Shown here: piece after piece, positions 11,165 to 23,698 of the stretch
Layout of the letters: every line of letters begins with the position of its first letter
How positions within the stretch are numbered: the stretch's first letter is position 1
NCBI GenBank assembly: GCA_032358255.1
Contig: JAULBX010026274.1
Span: 62,001-126,000 of the forward strand
Length of the DNA: 64,000 nt
Direction: 5' to 3'
DNA from: Heterotrichella gracilis
Lineage: Eukaryota; Sar; Xanthophyceae; Tribonematales; Xanthonemataceae
Program-made: the position numbers and the translations under genes
Notes under the pieces: generated by a model
The model's database searches: none
What the model was told of the DNA's origin: nothing
Seen by the model: the letters and a program-made list of their open reading frames with translations, nothing else

Positions 11165-12320
11165 TCACAGAGGGATCATTGGCTTAGTGACCACGGCGTC
11201 AATCAAGCCATACTCTGTCGCCTCCTGTGCGGACATGAAGAAATCGCGGTCTGTGTCCACAGTGATCTTCTCAATGGGCTGCCCGGTGAACTCAGCCAGG
11301 TAGCCGTTGAGTGTCAGCTTGTGGTGCAGGATCTCGTTTGCCTGGATTTCAATGTCAGCCGCCTGGCCTTGGGCGCCTCCCAGGGGCTGATGGATCATGA
11401 TGCGGGAGTTTGCCAGGGAGTACCGCTTGCCCTGCGGTGCAACATTGCAATTCAGTCAGATGGCAGTGCTTGCGTAGCACCAGCGGCAAACAACATGACC
11501 TTGCCCCCGTGCGTGGACAGCAACAGCTGCGCAAACAATGTACGTAAACACTGCAAGGAGGCGTGTGCTTTCACAGGTGGCTGGTTCAGCACCCACCAAA
11601 GGCCATGGAAGGTGACACCACAAGGCATGGATGTTCTGTAATGAAAGGCGGCCTGCCCCCTGTCACGCATGCCCCCGCCATGCATGCAAGTGACTCACCT
11701 GGTGGCCTGACGCAAGGAGGAAAGCACCCATGGATGCCGCAAGGCCCACACAGACCGTGCTCACGTCTGGCCTGATATGCCGCATTGTGTCAAACACAGC
11801 CATGCCTGCAGACACACGGTGTAGCAGGTCAGCCGTGGTGGTCTCCACAACATCTGGTTTTCTGCAGGGATGTGGTGACCCAAACCCAGCCTAAACAATC
11901 AGGGAGCTCACCAGCTGTCACTGAGCCACCAGGGGAGTTGATGTAGATGGTGACGTCCTTGTTTGGCTCAGCAGAGTCCAGGTAGAGCAGCTGCGCCACG
12001 ACCAGGTTGGCCATGTCATCATCCACTGCGCCACCCAGCCGTACGATGCGCTGCTGGAAGAGCTGGGAGATGACTGCCTGGAAGCGCTCAACCACGATGG
12101 GGCTGGGTGGTGGAGGCCCCTGTCCAGCGTATATCTGCGACTCGGATTTGGAAGGGAAGTCCACCGCCCTGTGGGAAGAGGGCGTCCACAGCTTGGGGCT
12201 GTGGGTGGCGGAGACCACCAGCCGGCAGGCACGCCCTGCAGGGCTGCGCACGCTGCTGGCGGCGCTGCGGCTGGTCTGCAGACGCTGCATGGGCATAGCC
12301 GTGGAGCAGCTGGCAGCCAT
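11165..12320 (-). CDS. CLPP: ATP-dependent Clp protease proteolytic subunit ClpP, nuclear-encoded and plastid-targeted
   Basis: Serine peptidase of the Clp complex, degrading proteins unfolded by Clp ATPases, here probably in the chloroplast stroma. Three exons on the minus strand: 12320-11912, 11805-11699, 11431-11165; 260 residues with phases closing exactly. The first about 40 residues are rich in Ser, Ala, Thr and Arg, a plastid transit type. The core follows: [13 protein letters not shown], then [14 protein letters not shown] with the catalytic Ser, [10 protein letters not shown] with the catalytic His, and [13 protein letters not shown] with the catalytic Asp. All three triad members are intact, so this is a ClpP and not an inactive ClpR. 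Length fits ClpP plus transit peptide. A mitochondrial destination is possible but the leader looks plastid-like. The start ATG at 12320 is the only in-frame Met giving a sensible leader. Confidence 0.95.
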
Positions 12321-12970
12321 GGTGGCTGATGTATGGATGTTCTTTGCGTGTGGGGTTTGGGTACTGTGGGTGCAAGTACTGTGGCCCAACGACGCCCCGC
12401 TAGGACAGCAAACAGTCAAGGCAGGGAATAGCCTGGTTCTTAATAGGGAGTCGCGATAAACTGCCCTTATCGATACTACAACCCGATGAACCCACCAAAA
12501 CAACAGCAAAACTAGGCAAAGGCTTATCTGGTCGGCGGATAAATGTGCCGCCGTCAGTGGTCTCCGCCGCCGTCGGTGGTGGCGAATGCATGCATATGAC
12601 ACCGATGTCGAGGACGGTTTATTAACGATTAGAGGAACACACCTTCACGAAAATACCATTTGAGGACTGGCCGTGCGTGTGACGGCATATTTGTGGCTGC
12701 TGTACCGGTACATTGGCCGAACTAGGTTATATGACCCCTGTCTCGCCAACCAACACAAAACCTAGCTACAAACTTGGTTAGTTTACAGCCGCTGAGCGTT
12801 GCCAAACGTGTGATACCAGAGCATTGGTGTGACCATTTGTGTGAGTGGCTGTCAACATCTGCCGAAGTGTGCCGCTGTGCCAACACAGCTGAAGGGGTCC
12901 CCTGAAATTTGCACCTCACCAGACTGCAAAAAATCTGGGCTTTTGGCGGCAGCCTGAAGGCACCAGTGAT
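12321..12970. promoter_or_regulatory. Divergent intergenic region between ClpP and ARA6 genes
   Basis: 650 bases between the two start codons must hold both promoters and 5' UTRs. I see no convincing TATA box or other named element; a GCATGCATATG palindrome lies near 12587. Confidence 0.6.
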
Positions 12971-14462
12971 ATGGGCTGCAACCTGAGCAAACGTGCGTGA
13001 CATATCCCATGGCTTCTGTTAGGTTAAAAGACATGTGGCATGGGGTTGTCCCTTGAGTGCTGAAACAGCTCAATTATGTAATCATGGGCTGCACATATTG
13101 ACAGCCATGACCTTGGTACTGACTTGCTTACCCCTTGCGGTGTTCAGCTCCACAGGGCCAGTCTGGGCAGCAAATCAGGGGCGTAGCACAGCGACAGCCC
13201 GAACTCGCTTCTGGAGCTGTGCCTCGGGTGAAGCTGGTGCTGATTGGGGGTTGTGTAAGTCCAGCAGCCTCTTCTGCACAAAGCACTGTACCACAGATCT
13301 AAACAGTCCCTTCTGCCAACCATGCACATAGGATTGTACTGCAGCCTTAGGCACGTATTGCTCAAAGTGAGACTGGTGGCATGTTGCATGTGGGTGGCGT
13401 GCCATCCATGCTAAGGGCAGCAACGCAGTACAAGCAACTTGCTGTGTGGTCCTGCAGGGCGTGGGAAAGTCGTCTCTGGTGCTGCGATATGTCAGGGAGC
13501 AATTTGACCCTGCCTCCAAAGTCACAATTGGCGCAGCTTTCATGTCGCACACAGTCCATTTGCCGGACGGTCAGTCAGTCAAGTTTGAGATCTGGTGAGC
13601 TGCTGCTGAAGAGCACTTGTAAACCATGACAAACCGGGTACTGCGGTTGTATAGCACAGTTAAAGCACACATCTTGGTGGCGTTGTATTGCTGTACTTGT
13701 GGTCACACATGGAAACACCGGCATGGGATGAACTGCACACCCACTTGTCTGTTTTACTCGCAGGGACACAGCTGGGCAGGAGCGGTTCTCTTCCTTGGTA
13801 CCGCTGTATTACCGCGGTGCCCAAGCAGCAGTGGTAGTGTATGATATCACGGACGTTGAGTCTTTCACGCGAGCCAAGCAGTGGGTGACTGAGCTGCAAA
13901 AAAACGCACGGAACAGCATAGGTGAGGCTTTCCATGAACGTTAACAGCCCTTGAAGCAGCTGCTTGAGCACAACATCAGTGCTGGAGCCGTTCACTTTGA
14001 CTGAAATACGGTCAGTATCTCACCGGATCAAACCTGTCCCGCATGCAGCTATCATCTTCACAGGCAACAAGCTTGACCTTGCACAGCAGCGGGCCGTGAC
14101 AACTGAGGAGGGTATGGAGTATGCCGAGAGGTGAGTATCAATAGCAGTATGAGGTTATGGCTCCTCTGCCCAACTTGCCGGAGTGCAAGTGCATCTGAAG
14201 CGTGCAGGGCATTTCCATTTCTTGTTGTCAATGCTGTCGTGTGGTTTTTTGTTGCAATATTTTTTTTAGGTTTCAAGTGGGTCACAAGATTAATTGTCCC
14301 GTGTGCAGGAACCAGATGATGTTCATTGAAACTTCCGCCAAAACTAATGAGAACGTGCGAGAAATGTTTGAGAAGGTGGCTCGCAAGATCAGCACACCCA
14401 GCGCCGCAGAGCAACCGCCCCTGCCAACCTCTATTAACCCTCGGGCCTCCATTGAAGGCTGA
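12971..14462 (+). CDS. ARA6: ARA6/RabF1-type Rab5 GTPase, N-terminally acylated
   Basis: Small GTPase of endosomal traffic. ARA6 is the green-lineage Rab5 group anchored by N-terminal myristate and palmitate instead of C-terminal prenyl groups. Exons: 12971-12992, 13148-13254, 13458-13594, 13764-13921, 14049-14130, 14309-14462; 219 residues, all phases exact. The 22-base first exon encodes MGCNLSK: Gly2 and Cys3 are the acylation sites. Then RVKLVLIGG with P-loop [17 protein letters not shown] (effector Thr), [10 protein letters not shown] (switch II Gln present), [21 protein letters not shown] and ETSAKT. The protein ends PRASIEG with no Cys, as expected of ARA6 and unlike ordinary Rab5. The variable region before the GTPase fold is Gln/Gly-rich. 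An alternative acceptor at about 14271 would insert a Cys-containing segment, but the one at 14309 fits the family better. Confidence 0.93.
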
Positions 14463-15750
14463 CTATTGGTACAATCAAATGCAGCATGACTAGTCACAAC
14501 TAATTGTGAGTGGAAAATGTTGTTGTGGGTTTGTATCCTGCAGAGGTGTGGATGGTGGTTCGGGCAATGCCAGGAGGGCAGTGTGCGCAGGGTTGTAGTA
14601 CAAGGCTGGGGTTGTGTATTGTTTAGTCACAATTTTTCCTTTTTGGGCCTGGTTTGGTTCTGTACAATAGATTAGTGTGTTAGCGGACAAGCGGGCAGAC
14701 TATGACAGCTGCTATGACAGCGGAAAATGGACGTATGCAAGTCCTTTTTGTCCACACCGCGCATCATTTGGGGTGAGGTGCCAGGCACCAGCAATGGGGC
14801 ACGGTTGGGCGCCAGGCACCAGCAATCCGAGCAGTGACTAAAAAATCAGACGGGGTTTTGCATTTATGTTTCAGCCAATTTAGCTACAAAATCCATTCAC
14901 TTGGTAAATTGATTGCTTCCAACTCTGAAACATCCTCAGGGTCACACACAGTGACGTTCAGAGTACTCGTCATTTGGTCTTGCGCCGCATTCAGCAACAA
15001 ACTGCTTGCTTTCAGCATTCACTGCAAAGACTGTCAGAGAAGGCTCCAGGATCTGGGAGGCCTTGTAAAGTTACCAGGCCATTGAAGAAGTATGTTGCCG
15101 GCATTAGATGGCCACATCAGCCATCTTCACATTATTGACGCCTACAAAAATGTCACCTTTTACGTATCATGGTCACAACCCCAGCACCTTTACACTTACT
15201 TGGAGGCCACAATCAAGTTATAGGCAACCAAGATATACTCAGCCTGATACGCAACGTGTTGCACATGTGCAGCAACTGCAACTGTGTCGTAATAAGCTGG
15301 CTCTCTAGCCAAACAGGCCAATCACCCCCTTCCTGCACTCCATGCTGCTGCTCCTAGGTGATAACAGATGCGTGAGTGTGTTATCCCGCACAACAAACCT
15401 CCAACGCATGCTGGGTGCGAGCCCCATGAATGGTATTGTACATGCACCTAGTTGATAACCTACCGCCAAGGAGCAGCGTGCAAAAAATAAACTGCTGCCA
15501 GCACAGCACTTGTATCACATACGTTGAGCATACATTGCTATGTAAAACCTAAAGTAACTGAGTGACATAAACTCACGACCCATATCACACTACATTGAGT
15601 GCGGACAGGACACGCACAACCGTTCACATATAATACAACCGATACAACTTATACACACCAACCCAGGGTACTACTTCACCGAAAACCTGTAAACCCCAGC
15701 CCCACATTCCCTACTACACGACCCCATTATGTTACACTAGTGTAAACTAC
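14463..15750. other. Convergent 3' flanks of ARA6 and DNL genes
   Basis: No gene supported. A perfect 16-base direct repeat, GCCAGGCACCAGCAAT, lies at 14780-14795 and 14811-14826. The rest is AT-richer non-coding sequence. Confidence 0.6.
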
Positions 15751-16952
15751 TTACAGGCCCTGACCAGGGTTCTGCGGGAGGCCGGCTGGTATCTTGAAGG
15801 GCCTTTTGTACACGCTCTGTGGATTTGGTGTGGCAGCGCCCACTCCGAGGGCCACCAAGCCCCTCCACTCGTGGATCAGGTTGAGGTTGTCAATCACCTG
15901 GATCAACAGGGGTGACGTTGTTCAGGCTTTTCAGTTGCTTAACTACCATTCCACGCACTTGTGAAGCAAGCAAAGCAAGGTACGCACCTTGTGGACGCGC
16001 TCACAGCCACTGCAGCGCGCAAAGACTGTTCCATTCTCCCAGGCATGTGGGTTGATGGGCTTCTCGTTGCGCGTGCCACACAGGTTGCAGGTGAAGCGGA
16101 ACTGCAGAGGGAGCAGAGGCGTCAACAGGGGGGCAAGATCAAAGAGCACCACAAATATGCTGATGAACACGTCGACATGGTTAGCAACAATGAGCAAGCA
16201 CGGTGCCCAGAGATTAAGCAGGGGTAAAATTACCTTGCCAGTCCTGCGCGGGTGCCTGACTTGTGTCACCTGCAGGGCCAAACACAGACGTTACAAACAT
16301 AGGCTGGATGAGCTGGACCCATGCATGCATGTGAATTTAACACCAGAGAACTACGCACTGAGGTGCTTGGTTGCCACAAGTTAGATGGCCGAAAAAGAAA
16401 GTAAGCGTAAAACAGCGGTGCAAGTTCACAGCTGGTTGTGGCTAACACGACCCAGAAACCCACCTCTTCGTTGTCACTGGTGGCAATATGGACCATCGTG
16501 ACACTGTCTGTGGGCGGGAAGCTGGGACCGTCCTTGAGCACGTCGTACTCGGTGGGGGTGATATCTATGTCAAATCTGGACACAGGAAGAAAAGCGGTGG
16601 TGCAGACTGCTCTGGGGTTGAGCACCAAGTCGACCACTGCTTCCGGAGATGTCTCCTGGTGCATGCTGAAGATGCCTGAAGGCGACGCTACAATCAGGCC
16701 AGGCCCTCCGACCTTTGGCCTCTGGATGACGAAGTTGCTTCCATAGACCACGTCGTGCTTGACCGCCGAGCTGTCTAGCAGCACGCCGTGGCCATCGGGC
16801 AGCTCTATGGGCTGTCTGGGTCCATGGGGTTTGAACTGTCCACCCTGTGGTCCCGAGCTTGCGGTGCATGCAACACCATTGGCGCAGACCCGCCTTGTAA
16901 CCCTGGCGGTTGGGCAGGCGGAAGGAGCGGTGGAGAACTTGCACAGCAGCAT
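15751..16952 (-). CDS. DNL-type zinc-finger protein (Zim17/HEP-like)
   Basis: Relative of Zim17/HEP, which keep organellar Hsp70 soluble. Exons on the minus strand: 16952-16464, 16269-16234, 16101-15988, 15897-15751; 261 residues, phases exact. The finger reads FTCNLCGTRNEKPIN then ARCSGCERVHK, giving the two CxxC pairs, followed directly by VIDNLNLIHEW containing the name-giving D-N-L. The finger sits near the C-terminus. The first about 160 residues are much longer than a classical Zim17 leader. They hold a Ser/Thr/Arg-rich start (probably a plastid or mitochondrial transit peptide) and a domain I do not recognise. The Hsp70-escort function is inferred from the finger only; plants have several DNL proteins of unknown role. 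Shares a 515-base divergent promoter region with the CW gene. Confidence 0.88.
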
Positions 16953-17467
16953 GACAACTCGTTTTTGAAAAGGTACAAAATGCAAGGGTAGGGTTTTGAA
17001 ACAGTTTCAGGGCAAGCACGCTTGTCGCCCACAGTGCACACCCACAAAACACTTTTGCTCATCAACTGAACAGCTCAACCAGAACGTTCCAACAGTCTAC
17101 CCTGCAAGTGGTAGGTTACAACTCGTGATGCATGAATCTCAGTTTTGGCCAAAACAAGGGGGTAAATGGACACGGGGAGGTCGGCAGCATGCATTACAAA
17201 CATTTCATATTGAAAGGCTGTTCAAGTGACGGCAACAACCCGTTTCTGAGTAAAGCTGTAACATCTAAACTGAAGTCGAAGTGCTATACCAAACCTGCTT
17301 GGAGGTGGAGCTTTAGTCGCCCCCCAGGACCGTGATTCACGATAGGGCAGCACCCAATGCCACTCTAACTAATTCAACTTTTGAGCGTGGGCTACAAGTC
17401 TGTTTAGTGGACCGATTGCGTGGATGGCGTTAGCCTGTCGCATACGGGGTGTCTAAGGTGTAGCAGC
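16953..17467. promoter_or_regulatory. Divergent intergenic region between DNL and CW genes
   Basis: 515 bases between two start codons on opposite strands; holds both promoters and leaders. No specific element recognised. Confidence 0.55.
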
Positions 17468-20070
17468 ATGGCCGGCAAGAAAGGAGGTGCAGGGGTGGCG
17501 GACCAAGAGGAGGAATTGGGAGTCGATGTCTGGTCACAGTGCGATACCTGCCAGAAGTGGCGAAAGCTGCCTGCAGGAACAGCAATTGACCCAGATACGG
17601 AGTGGTAAGTTGTGCGTTTTGCAGCTTGGATGGACACGCATGTACTAGGCAACTTGGCCTTGGTGAAACTGTACAGCAAGATTGCTTTGCCACGAATTGT
17701 ACCCAACACTAGCTTTACATTGCTTCAGGTATTGCTACATGAACCCAGAAGCTGCAAAAGCAACTTGCAGTGCGTCTGAAACGGTACGTACGTGTGTTGA
17801 CTCCTAGCTTTGTGTGGGTGCACACATTTTGGCATGTGCAACCAGCTACACTGGGCTTGGATTCTGTTCAGTGCCTGCTCGCAGCTGCTGGCAGTGTCCT
17901 CAGTATCAGGTCGTATAGTACCCTCTCATAGAAAGCAGCGTCACATGTTGATCGGGAATGCCAGGCCAGCAACAAGGGTGGCAGTTGCATGCAGCGCCCA
18001 CCACCACATGCACCCATGCCCAGCATCCCACAAGCGTAAAACATGGCAATTCCGGGTTATTTATATTGCACAGACCCAGCGTGTGTCATTAATTGTGCCA
18101 CTGCACTTGGAAGTATGGACTGCGTGGAACGCGCTGGCTAGGGCACCAACTGCAACTGGAACACTCGGTAATCACCTGTGTGGCGGTCATGGTCTCATGC
18201 TTCGCTGCATGGTCAGGAATACTCTGACGTTTACGACGAAGAGGATGAGCAGAATGGAGATGCTGTGACATCCACACTAGAGCAGCTGCCCTCAAAGAAC
18301 AGCAAACACAACTTGAAGGGCGCGTATGGAAGGTAGAGTCGCCCTGTGTTGCTTGCTACTTGGTTGACATAGGCGCATACCCTCACATTCGCTGCTTGCC
18401 CATTCCTGAATGTCATGAGGTGATTTGTATCCTATTAAATGAGCCAAGTGGTTTTTGCCTGTGTAGCAGTAAGGGTGGTGACCAAGGAGAGGTCGCAAGG
18501 GGAAGCAACGGCAAGGGCAAGCGCAGGGTGGCAGGGGTGCGCTTTTCAGATCCCCTGGAGCAAGAAACAGACAACGTGGCAGTGAAGAAGCGCAAGCTTG
18601 CCGAAAAAAATAAGGCAGCCAAGGTGGAATTGCCCAACAAGCGGAAGAAAGCTGAGGCGGGCCAGCCGGAAGGTGTGCTTGGCACGTCTTAAAATTTTGC
18701 TGTCTGTGGTGTATCCCTCTGCAGGGGACCAGATCACTGGGTCTCCAATTAGTTGCCTCATGCGTTGTCAATTTTGGCTCCTATGCAGGCGGGCGGCAGC
18801 GGCAACCGTCCATCGCCACTGTGCGACGCGGCAACCAAGCCTTTGCCAAAGTGCTGGCAGCAGGAGGGGCCTGGGAGGTGACCAAGGGCAAGGGCAAGTT
18901 TGTCACGATGCCTCCGCGGTGGGTATGGGAGGCTTTGACAACGCACGCGCCAGAAGCTACCGACATTGCGCGGGAGGCCGCTGACATCCAGAGTGCAGCA
19001 AAGTACTTTGAGGTGAGTCCCGTGGGACATGCATGGCATTGCTACTGTGCTTGTGTACACAGCGGTGATCATCCGGTAATGGAATCTGGGTGCAGATGCC
19101 TGAAGGACTGTGGCAGGTGCGTGCTGTAGTACTGCTCAGCCAGGGCATGCAATCCATGGGCACAGTATCATGAGCTTGTAACGTATGGTAGAATGGCATC
19201 ACTTACTTGGTATGCCAGATTCATTTTCCAAAATTTGGCTAAAATCATGTGCTTACTGTGCTTAGCTGTCGCTGCTGGGGTGTGCAGGGGACAGCAGCAA
19301 GCAAGCAGCCAGTGGAGGAATCCACGCAGCTGGCCAAGCTGGCAGTAAGCACTGCCGCAGCTGCAGCCGCAGGCATAACGGGGAGCATCCTGGACAACAG
19401 CTCTGCCAAGAAGGAGAAACGAGGCAGCGGCAAGGGCAAGCAGGCAGCACCCAGCACCGGCAGCGGTGGATCGTTACAGCCAGTTGTGGCCAGCGGGACG
19501 CATGCGGCGCGGCAAGACGCAGGCTGCAGCTCGGGTTCCCAGCTGACACCGTCGCTGGCGACCGCTGTGGCGCATGATTTGAAATCCCAGGTGGGAACTC
19601 GTGAGCCTGGGGATGCTGCCGTGGGTGATGAGCGACTGGCTTCTGGTCATGATGATGAGCTGGCAGGGCGGTTACAGCACAATCAGGGGGCACAGCAGCC
19701 ATTGCCATTGCTTGCACGTGATAGCACATCGACTGGTGCGGGTCATCCACAAGGAGAGGCGAAGCCTGTGCCGTCATTCGGCACTGGTGATGGGCCTGGC
19801 GTGCCCATCGGGGTGATAGGAGGTGCATCGGCGACATTTCCAGTGGGGTTACCGCCACTTGTGGGGAATGGGCGGTTCTTGCCACCCTCCCTACAGCAGC
19901 ACGGGACATTGCAACATCCTGGTGGCCATTCACAGCAGGCCGCACCGCTGCAGGCAGCATTCCAACAGCCAGGCAACCAGCTGAAAGCCGCAAAGCAGCA
20001 AGTCCTGCCGGGTGAGGGAGGAGGGCTTGCGGAACGAGTCGCGGACCACATGCAGAATGGCATCGCATGA
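17468..20070 (+). CDS. CW-type zinc-finger nuclear protein
   Basis: CW fingers read methylated Lys4 of histone H3, so a chromatin role is likely. Exons: 17468-17604, 17729-17783, 18217-18332, 18470-18672, 18789-19012, 19288-20070; 505 residues, phases exact. Residues about 20-60 hold the domain: DVWSQCDTCQKWRKLP, a second conserved Trp at TEWYCYMN, then ATCSASE, supplying the four Cys. After it come an acidic stretch (DVYDEEDEQNGD) and basic clusters resembling nuclear signals (VKKRKL, NKRKKAE). A short conserved-looking block follows (RRGNQAFAKVLAAGGAWEV through PPRWVWEALTTH), then a long Gly/Pro/Gln/Ala-rich disordered C-terminus encoded by one exon. The acceptor at 18470 could instead be 18467, adding one Ser. 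The specific target is unknown. Confidence 0.9.
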
Positions 20071-21601
20071 TCCACTTATTTTGACTGCATGCAGTAGGGT
20101 CCAATAGCATGCAATAGATCTAGGGTGGTTTCTGTGTACCAGGTAGGCCTTCTGTGGGATTTTTCCTTGGCTCTCTTTCAGTACCAGCTTTACTTTTAGA
20201 GGAAGTACTCATTATGGCGAGTACGTATGCAGTGATCGAGCCATACAGCTGCTATACAGTAGATCAGCTGGGCACTTTCTTTGGTGAATAGGTTTACAGG
20301 GGAGGGTACAATGGTAGTGTAGCGGCCCATACCAATGACAGTCCAGCCCACAATCAGAGAGGAGTTTTCAGGAGTAGGTTGCCCCATGACACTGTCAACA
20401 AACACATCGCAAGCAGAAGCACCACTGTCCCCTGAGAGGGGCACGTTCTGTTGTTTATTTCTGCTTTCATTGGTTAGGAATGTACCGCTGCTGTAATATT
20501 AGTCTTGGGATTATGAACTAAACTATTAGAGGGTGAGTAGGGCGTACAAGGTGCACACGTTCTGACCTAACCTGCGTTGCGTTGCACTGTCGCTAGTGGC
20601 TTTAAGCGGCTTGCATGCGGCAGTCCATTCCATATCACTCATGAAACAATTAACCTGATGCCTTGTTAGGTGCCACGTTGCGACTTGATGCCATGCCGAT
20701 TGAGCATGGTCTTGTTTAAAGGACATACTCCAAAACCTCCCTAGGGTGGACCCTCTTGAAGTTGAAGCTCCCAGTGTGATTGCCAAGCTCATTCCTGAGT
20801 TGCAACTCCTTGCAATTCAAGGCTCCTTTGCTGTGTACACCAAACGGCAAACCCTTTTGCGTGCTATGCATGCTGGCATTGGCTAAGGCCAATGCTTGAC
20901 CAGCCGTTCTCGCTGATCGGTGCCCTGGTGCGAGCCAGTGGCCCCTTAACTACGCCTCTGTGCGTCCCCTTTCTTTCTTTCTTTGAAGTACCACTGAAAA
21001 TTGCCTTGTGGCAAAGAAATTGAAAATGTAAAGAAAAGGAAAAAGGGAAGAAGCCGAAAAAGAAAATAACAACGAATATCTTACCCATGCGCCCTTGAGA
21101 GTAATCGCGCCCTTGTGCTCCTTTTGGACGCTATTAGCCATGATAACGTACAAAGACACAAGTTACTGCAACGGACGGCGGGTCTCAGAACTGTGTCTCG
21201 CTACTCGTACTGTGTCTCGACACATGCATGCATGCAGTTGCCTCTTCCCAGTATTGCAGCCTTGTTGCAGCCTACGTTTCCTGAATACTGAGTCCTGCCT
21301 TGGAGTGAAGCACTTGGCCTACTTTTGAAGTGTCGCTCTCGCTGTACGATACGATACTTCAAAGCGAGGAAATCTAGGCAGTGCCCGTTGAGCGTGTTGG
21401 CAGGAGGTGAGACTTGCATCTTTCACCCACCAAAACGCCTGTGCAAGCGCTTTGAAGGCCTTTTATATCGTAACCGTTCTGCCACTCCAGATGGGTAGTC
21501 ACTTGAACCAAGCACTCGTCTTGATCTGCGTAGGTTGAACAGGTCCCACACGATTTGGAGATATCATCTTCGCGACGTAGCTCGTAGCTTCCCCGCAAAC
21601 G
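20071..21601. other. Intergenic stretch, no gene supported
   Basis: Between two plus-strand genes. It holds the CW 3' UTR and the promoter of the next gene. Short open frames on both strands here show no family character. A CATGCATGCATGCAG run lies near 21222. Confidence 0.55.
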
Positions 21602-23698
21602 ATGATTGCGCAACGCACCACAAGGACCATATCTGCAGCTGCAGCAGTGCCAGTTGCAGCCCTGCCTCGCCCATCACGAGCAGCGCTGCAAGGGACCCCT
21701 GTTTCCCGCGCTGCTGCCAGGCGCACCCTTGATGGGCGCCACCGTGGCCAAGTTCGAGTCTTTGGCTTTCAGTTTATGAAGGACCTGGGGTTGAAGAAAC
21801 CCAGCTGGCTCCCTGACTTTGGCAAGGTAAGCTCTTCTGTCGGTGAGACCTACCAGCTTCCACTAGTACGCATGCTGCCATAAGCCATTGGCAAGCAAGA
21901 CAAGGCAACACCAAGCAGGACAAAGCAACACTGTACCCTGGTGTTTCAGGACAAGCGCAAGGCCCTTCTGGACAGGTTCTATGCCAAGATAGATAAGGCA
22001 GTGTATGATGAGCTGCTGGCAGACGACATGGAGATTGTGGAGTTTGTGGAGCCAGGCCAGGGCAAGCCCCCTGCCACGTTTGGCAAGCAGGGTAAGTGGT
22101 GACACTAGTGGTAATACTTTCTTAACTGCAAGCGTGCAGGACTTTTCTTGATGTTGCTGGTTGTCTCTATGGGGAGAGCAACCCCTGCCATGCCCTGCTG
22201 CTGGAGACAGGTTGCACATGGACTCAACTCACTCCCCGACTTGGTGTGCAGATTGGATCAACCTGATGTGCAATTACACGCTTCCCTCAATCCCTGACTT
22301 CAACTGGACACACGATACCAGTGGTGAGGTGGACAAGGACGGGTATGCAATCGTCACGGTGCAGGTGAGCCTTCAAAAATAAGTATGCGGGGTGTGCCTT
22401 GGCTATGGATATTTGCAAAGTAATTGTCAAATATACACACCAAATCTGCAAGCAAGTGCAGCATCATGTCTCAGAATGCCTCATGTATGTGCTTTTAAGG
22501 GCTTGGGGTGGAAGATTGTTTGTGGTATGAGAGTTCACAAGATACCGGGTGGTGTGAATTGTGCCAGGGTAGAGCTCCTTGACTCCGAGCTGCACTGCTG
22601 GAATGGATGCAACCCTGTAGCAAACTGCTTGGTGTGCCACGGATGCCCTTTCAGGGTACAAAAGTCACAAAGGGCGCTCACTGTGTTGCAGGCAACAGGT
22701 CACTTCACTGGCAAGCCCTTCTCACTCCCATCGAAGAAGGGCGACCCGCTGCCTGAGGTACGTTGTGAGAAAGGGCATTGCGACCTAGATTGCAAGAGCT
22801 TATGAGAAACTTTGTGCAGCCAAGGTGGACCACTGGGCCAGATGCGGTAATCTCAGATTTGAATTTCCCCTTCATGGGGTTGATTGTAGCGTCTTGCAGA
22901 AAGGTGCATGTGCAGCCACATGAACGAACACGGGAAGCACCCAATTTGAAATTTGCCGTCCATTTACGAGGGTATATGCCACCCCAGAGCAGGGGGACTA
23001 GACACTTGAAATTGTAGTGCTATCCTGTTCAAAGTCAGAGGTTCTGCTGCTGCGTATTCACCGATTAGACCTCTCCCATGAGCCTACCAGTGCTACCGTC
23101 CATGCATCAAGATTTTTGTACATGCATTCCGACGCCACGATGGCTCAGGGGTGGCTGCACCGCAGTTCACCATGCTTGAATGACAACGAGTGTATGACTT
23201 TCAATTGTGACCCTGCAGTTGCAGCCCACTGGCAAGCGGTTCACTTTGGAGCCTGAAATGCTGAAAGTCAAGGTGGAGAGGGGGAAGATAACCTCGATTG
23301 TGGTAGGTACCTGACATGTGCAACTGGCTTGTGGATTGGAATGCACTGTTATTGCGCTATCAATATTTCAAGTACATTTCGCCATCAGCAACCTGCATAA
23401 TGAGAAGGCCACTAAATCATTATTTCGTCGGTGTGCGCATCATGGCACAGCCATTGGTAATGCACGTGCATGTTTTGATTTGGGACACAGACAGTATGAG
23501 GTTAAAATGTGAATTCCAATCTCTCGTCCGTCTGTTGCAATTGCGTGCCGCGAGCTGTATTTAATTGTTCGCACTTCTCCCCAGGTTCTTCCAAGCGCAG
23601 GAGCTGGGCGTTTGGCGCTGTACAAGGCGCTGGGTGGCAAGGTGCCTGCACCGGTGGTGACCACAAGCACACTGAGTGTTGATGGCCAGGAGGCGTAA
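21602..23698 (+). CDS. SnoaL/NTF2-like domain protein, plastid-targeted
   Basis: Small alpha+beta barrel fold used by polyketide cyclases and many unassigned proteins; function here unknown. Exons: 21602-21826, 21950-22091, 22252-22364, 22692-22757, 23219-23302, 23585-23698; 247 residues with exact phases. Residues 1-50 are Ala/Arg/Thr/Pro-rich, a chloroplast transit type. The barrel follows: FYAKIDKAVYDELLADDMEIVEF, WINLMCNYTLPSIPDFNWTH, AIVTVQATGHFTGKPF, and TGKRFTLEPEMLKVKVERGKI, the typical order of a SnoaL-like domain in which F-T-G-K and the final strand line the pocket. Catalytic residues cannot be named by eye. Start chosen as the first ATG giving the transit peptide. Confidence 0.8.

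Noticed and set aside
22392-22805. 137-codon open frame in the SnoaL-like gene
   Set aside because: It spans an intron and only one 22-codon stretch (22692-22757) is a real exon, with both splice sites and phases agreeing.
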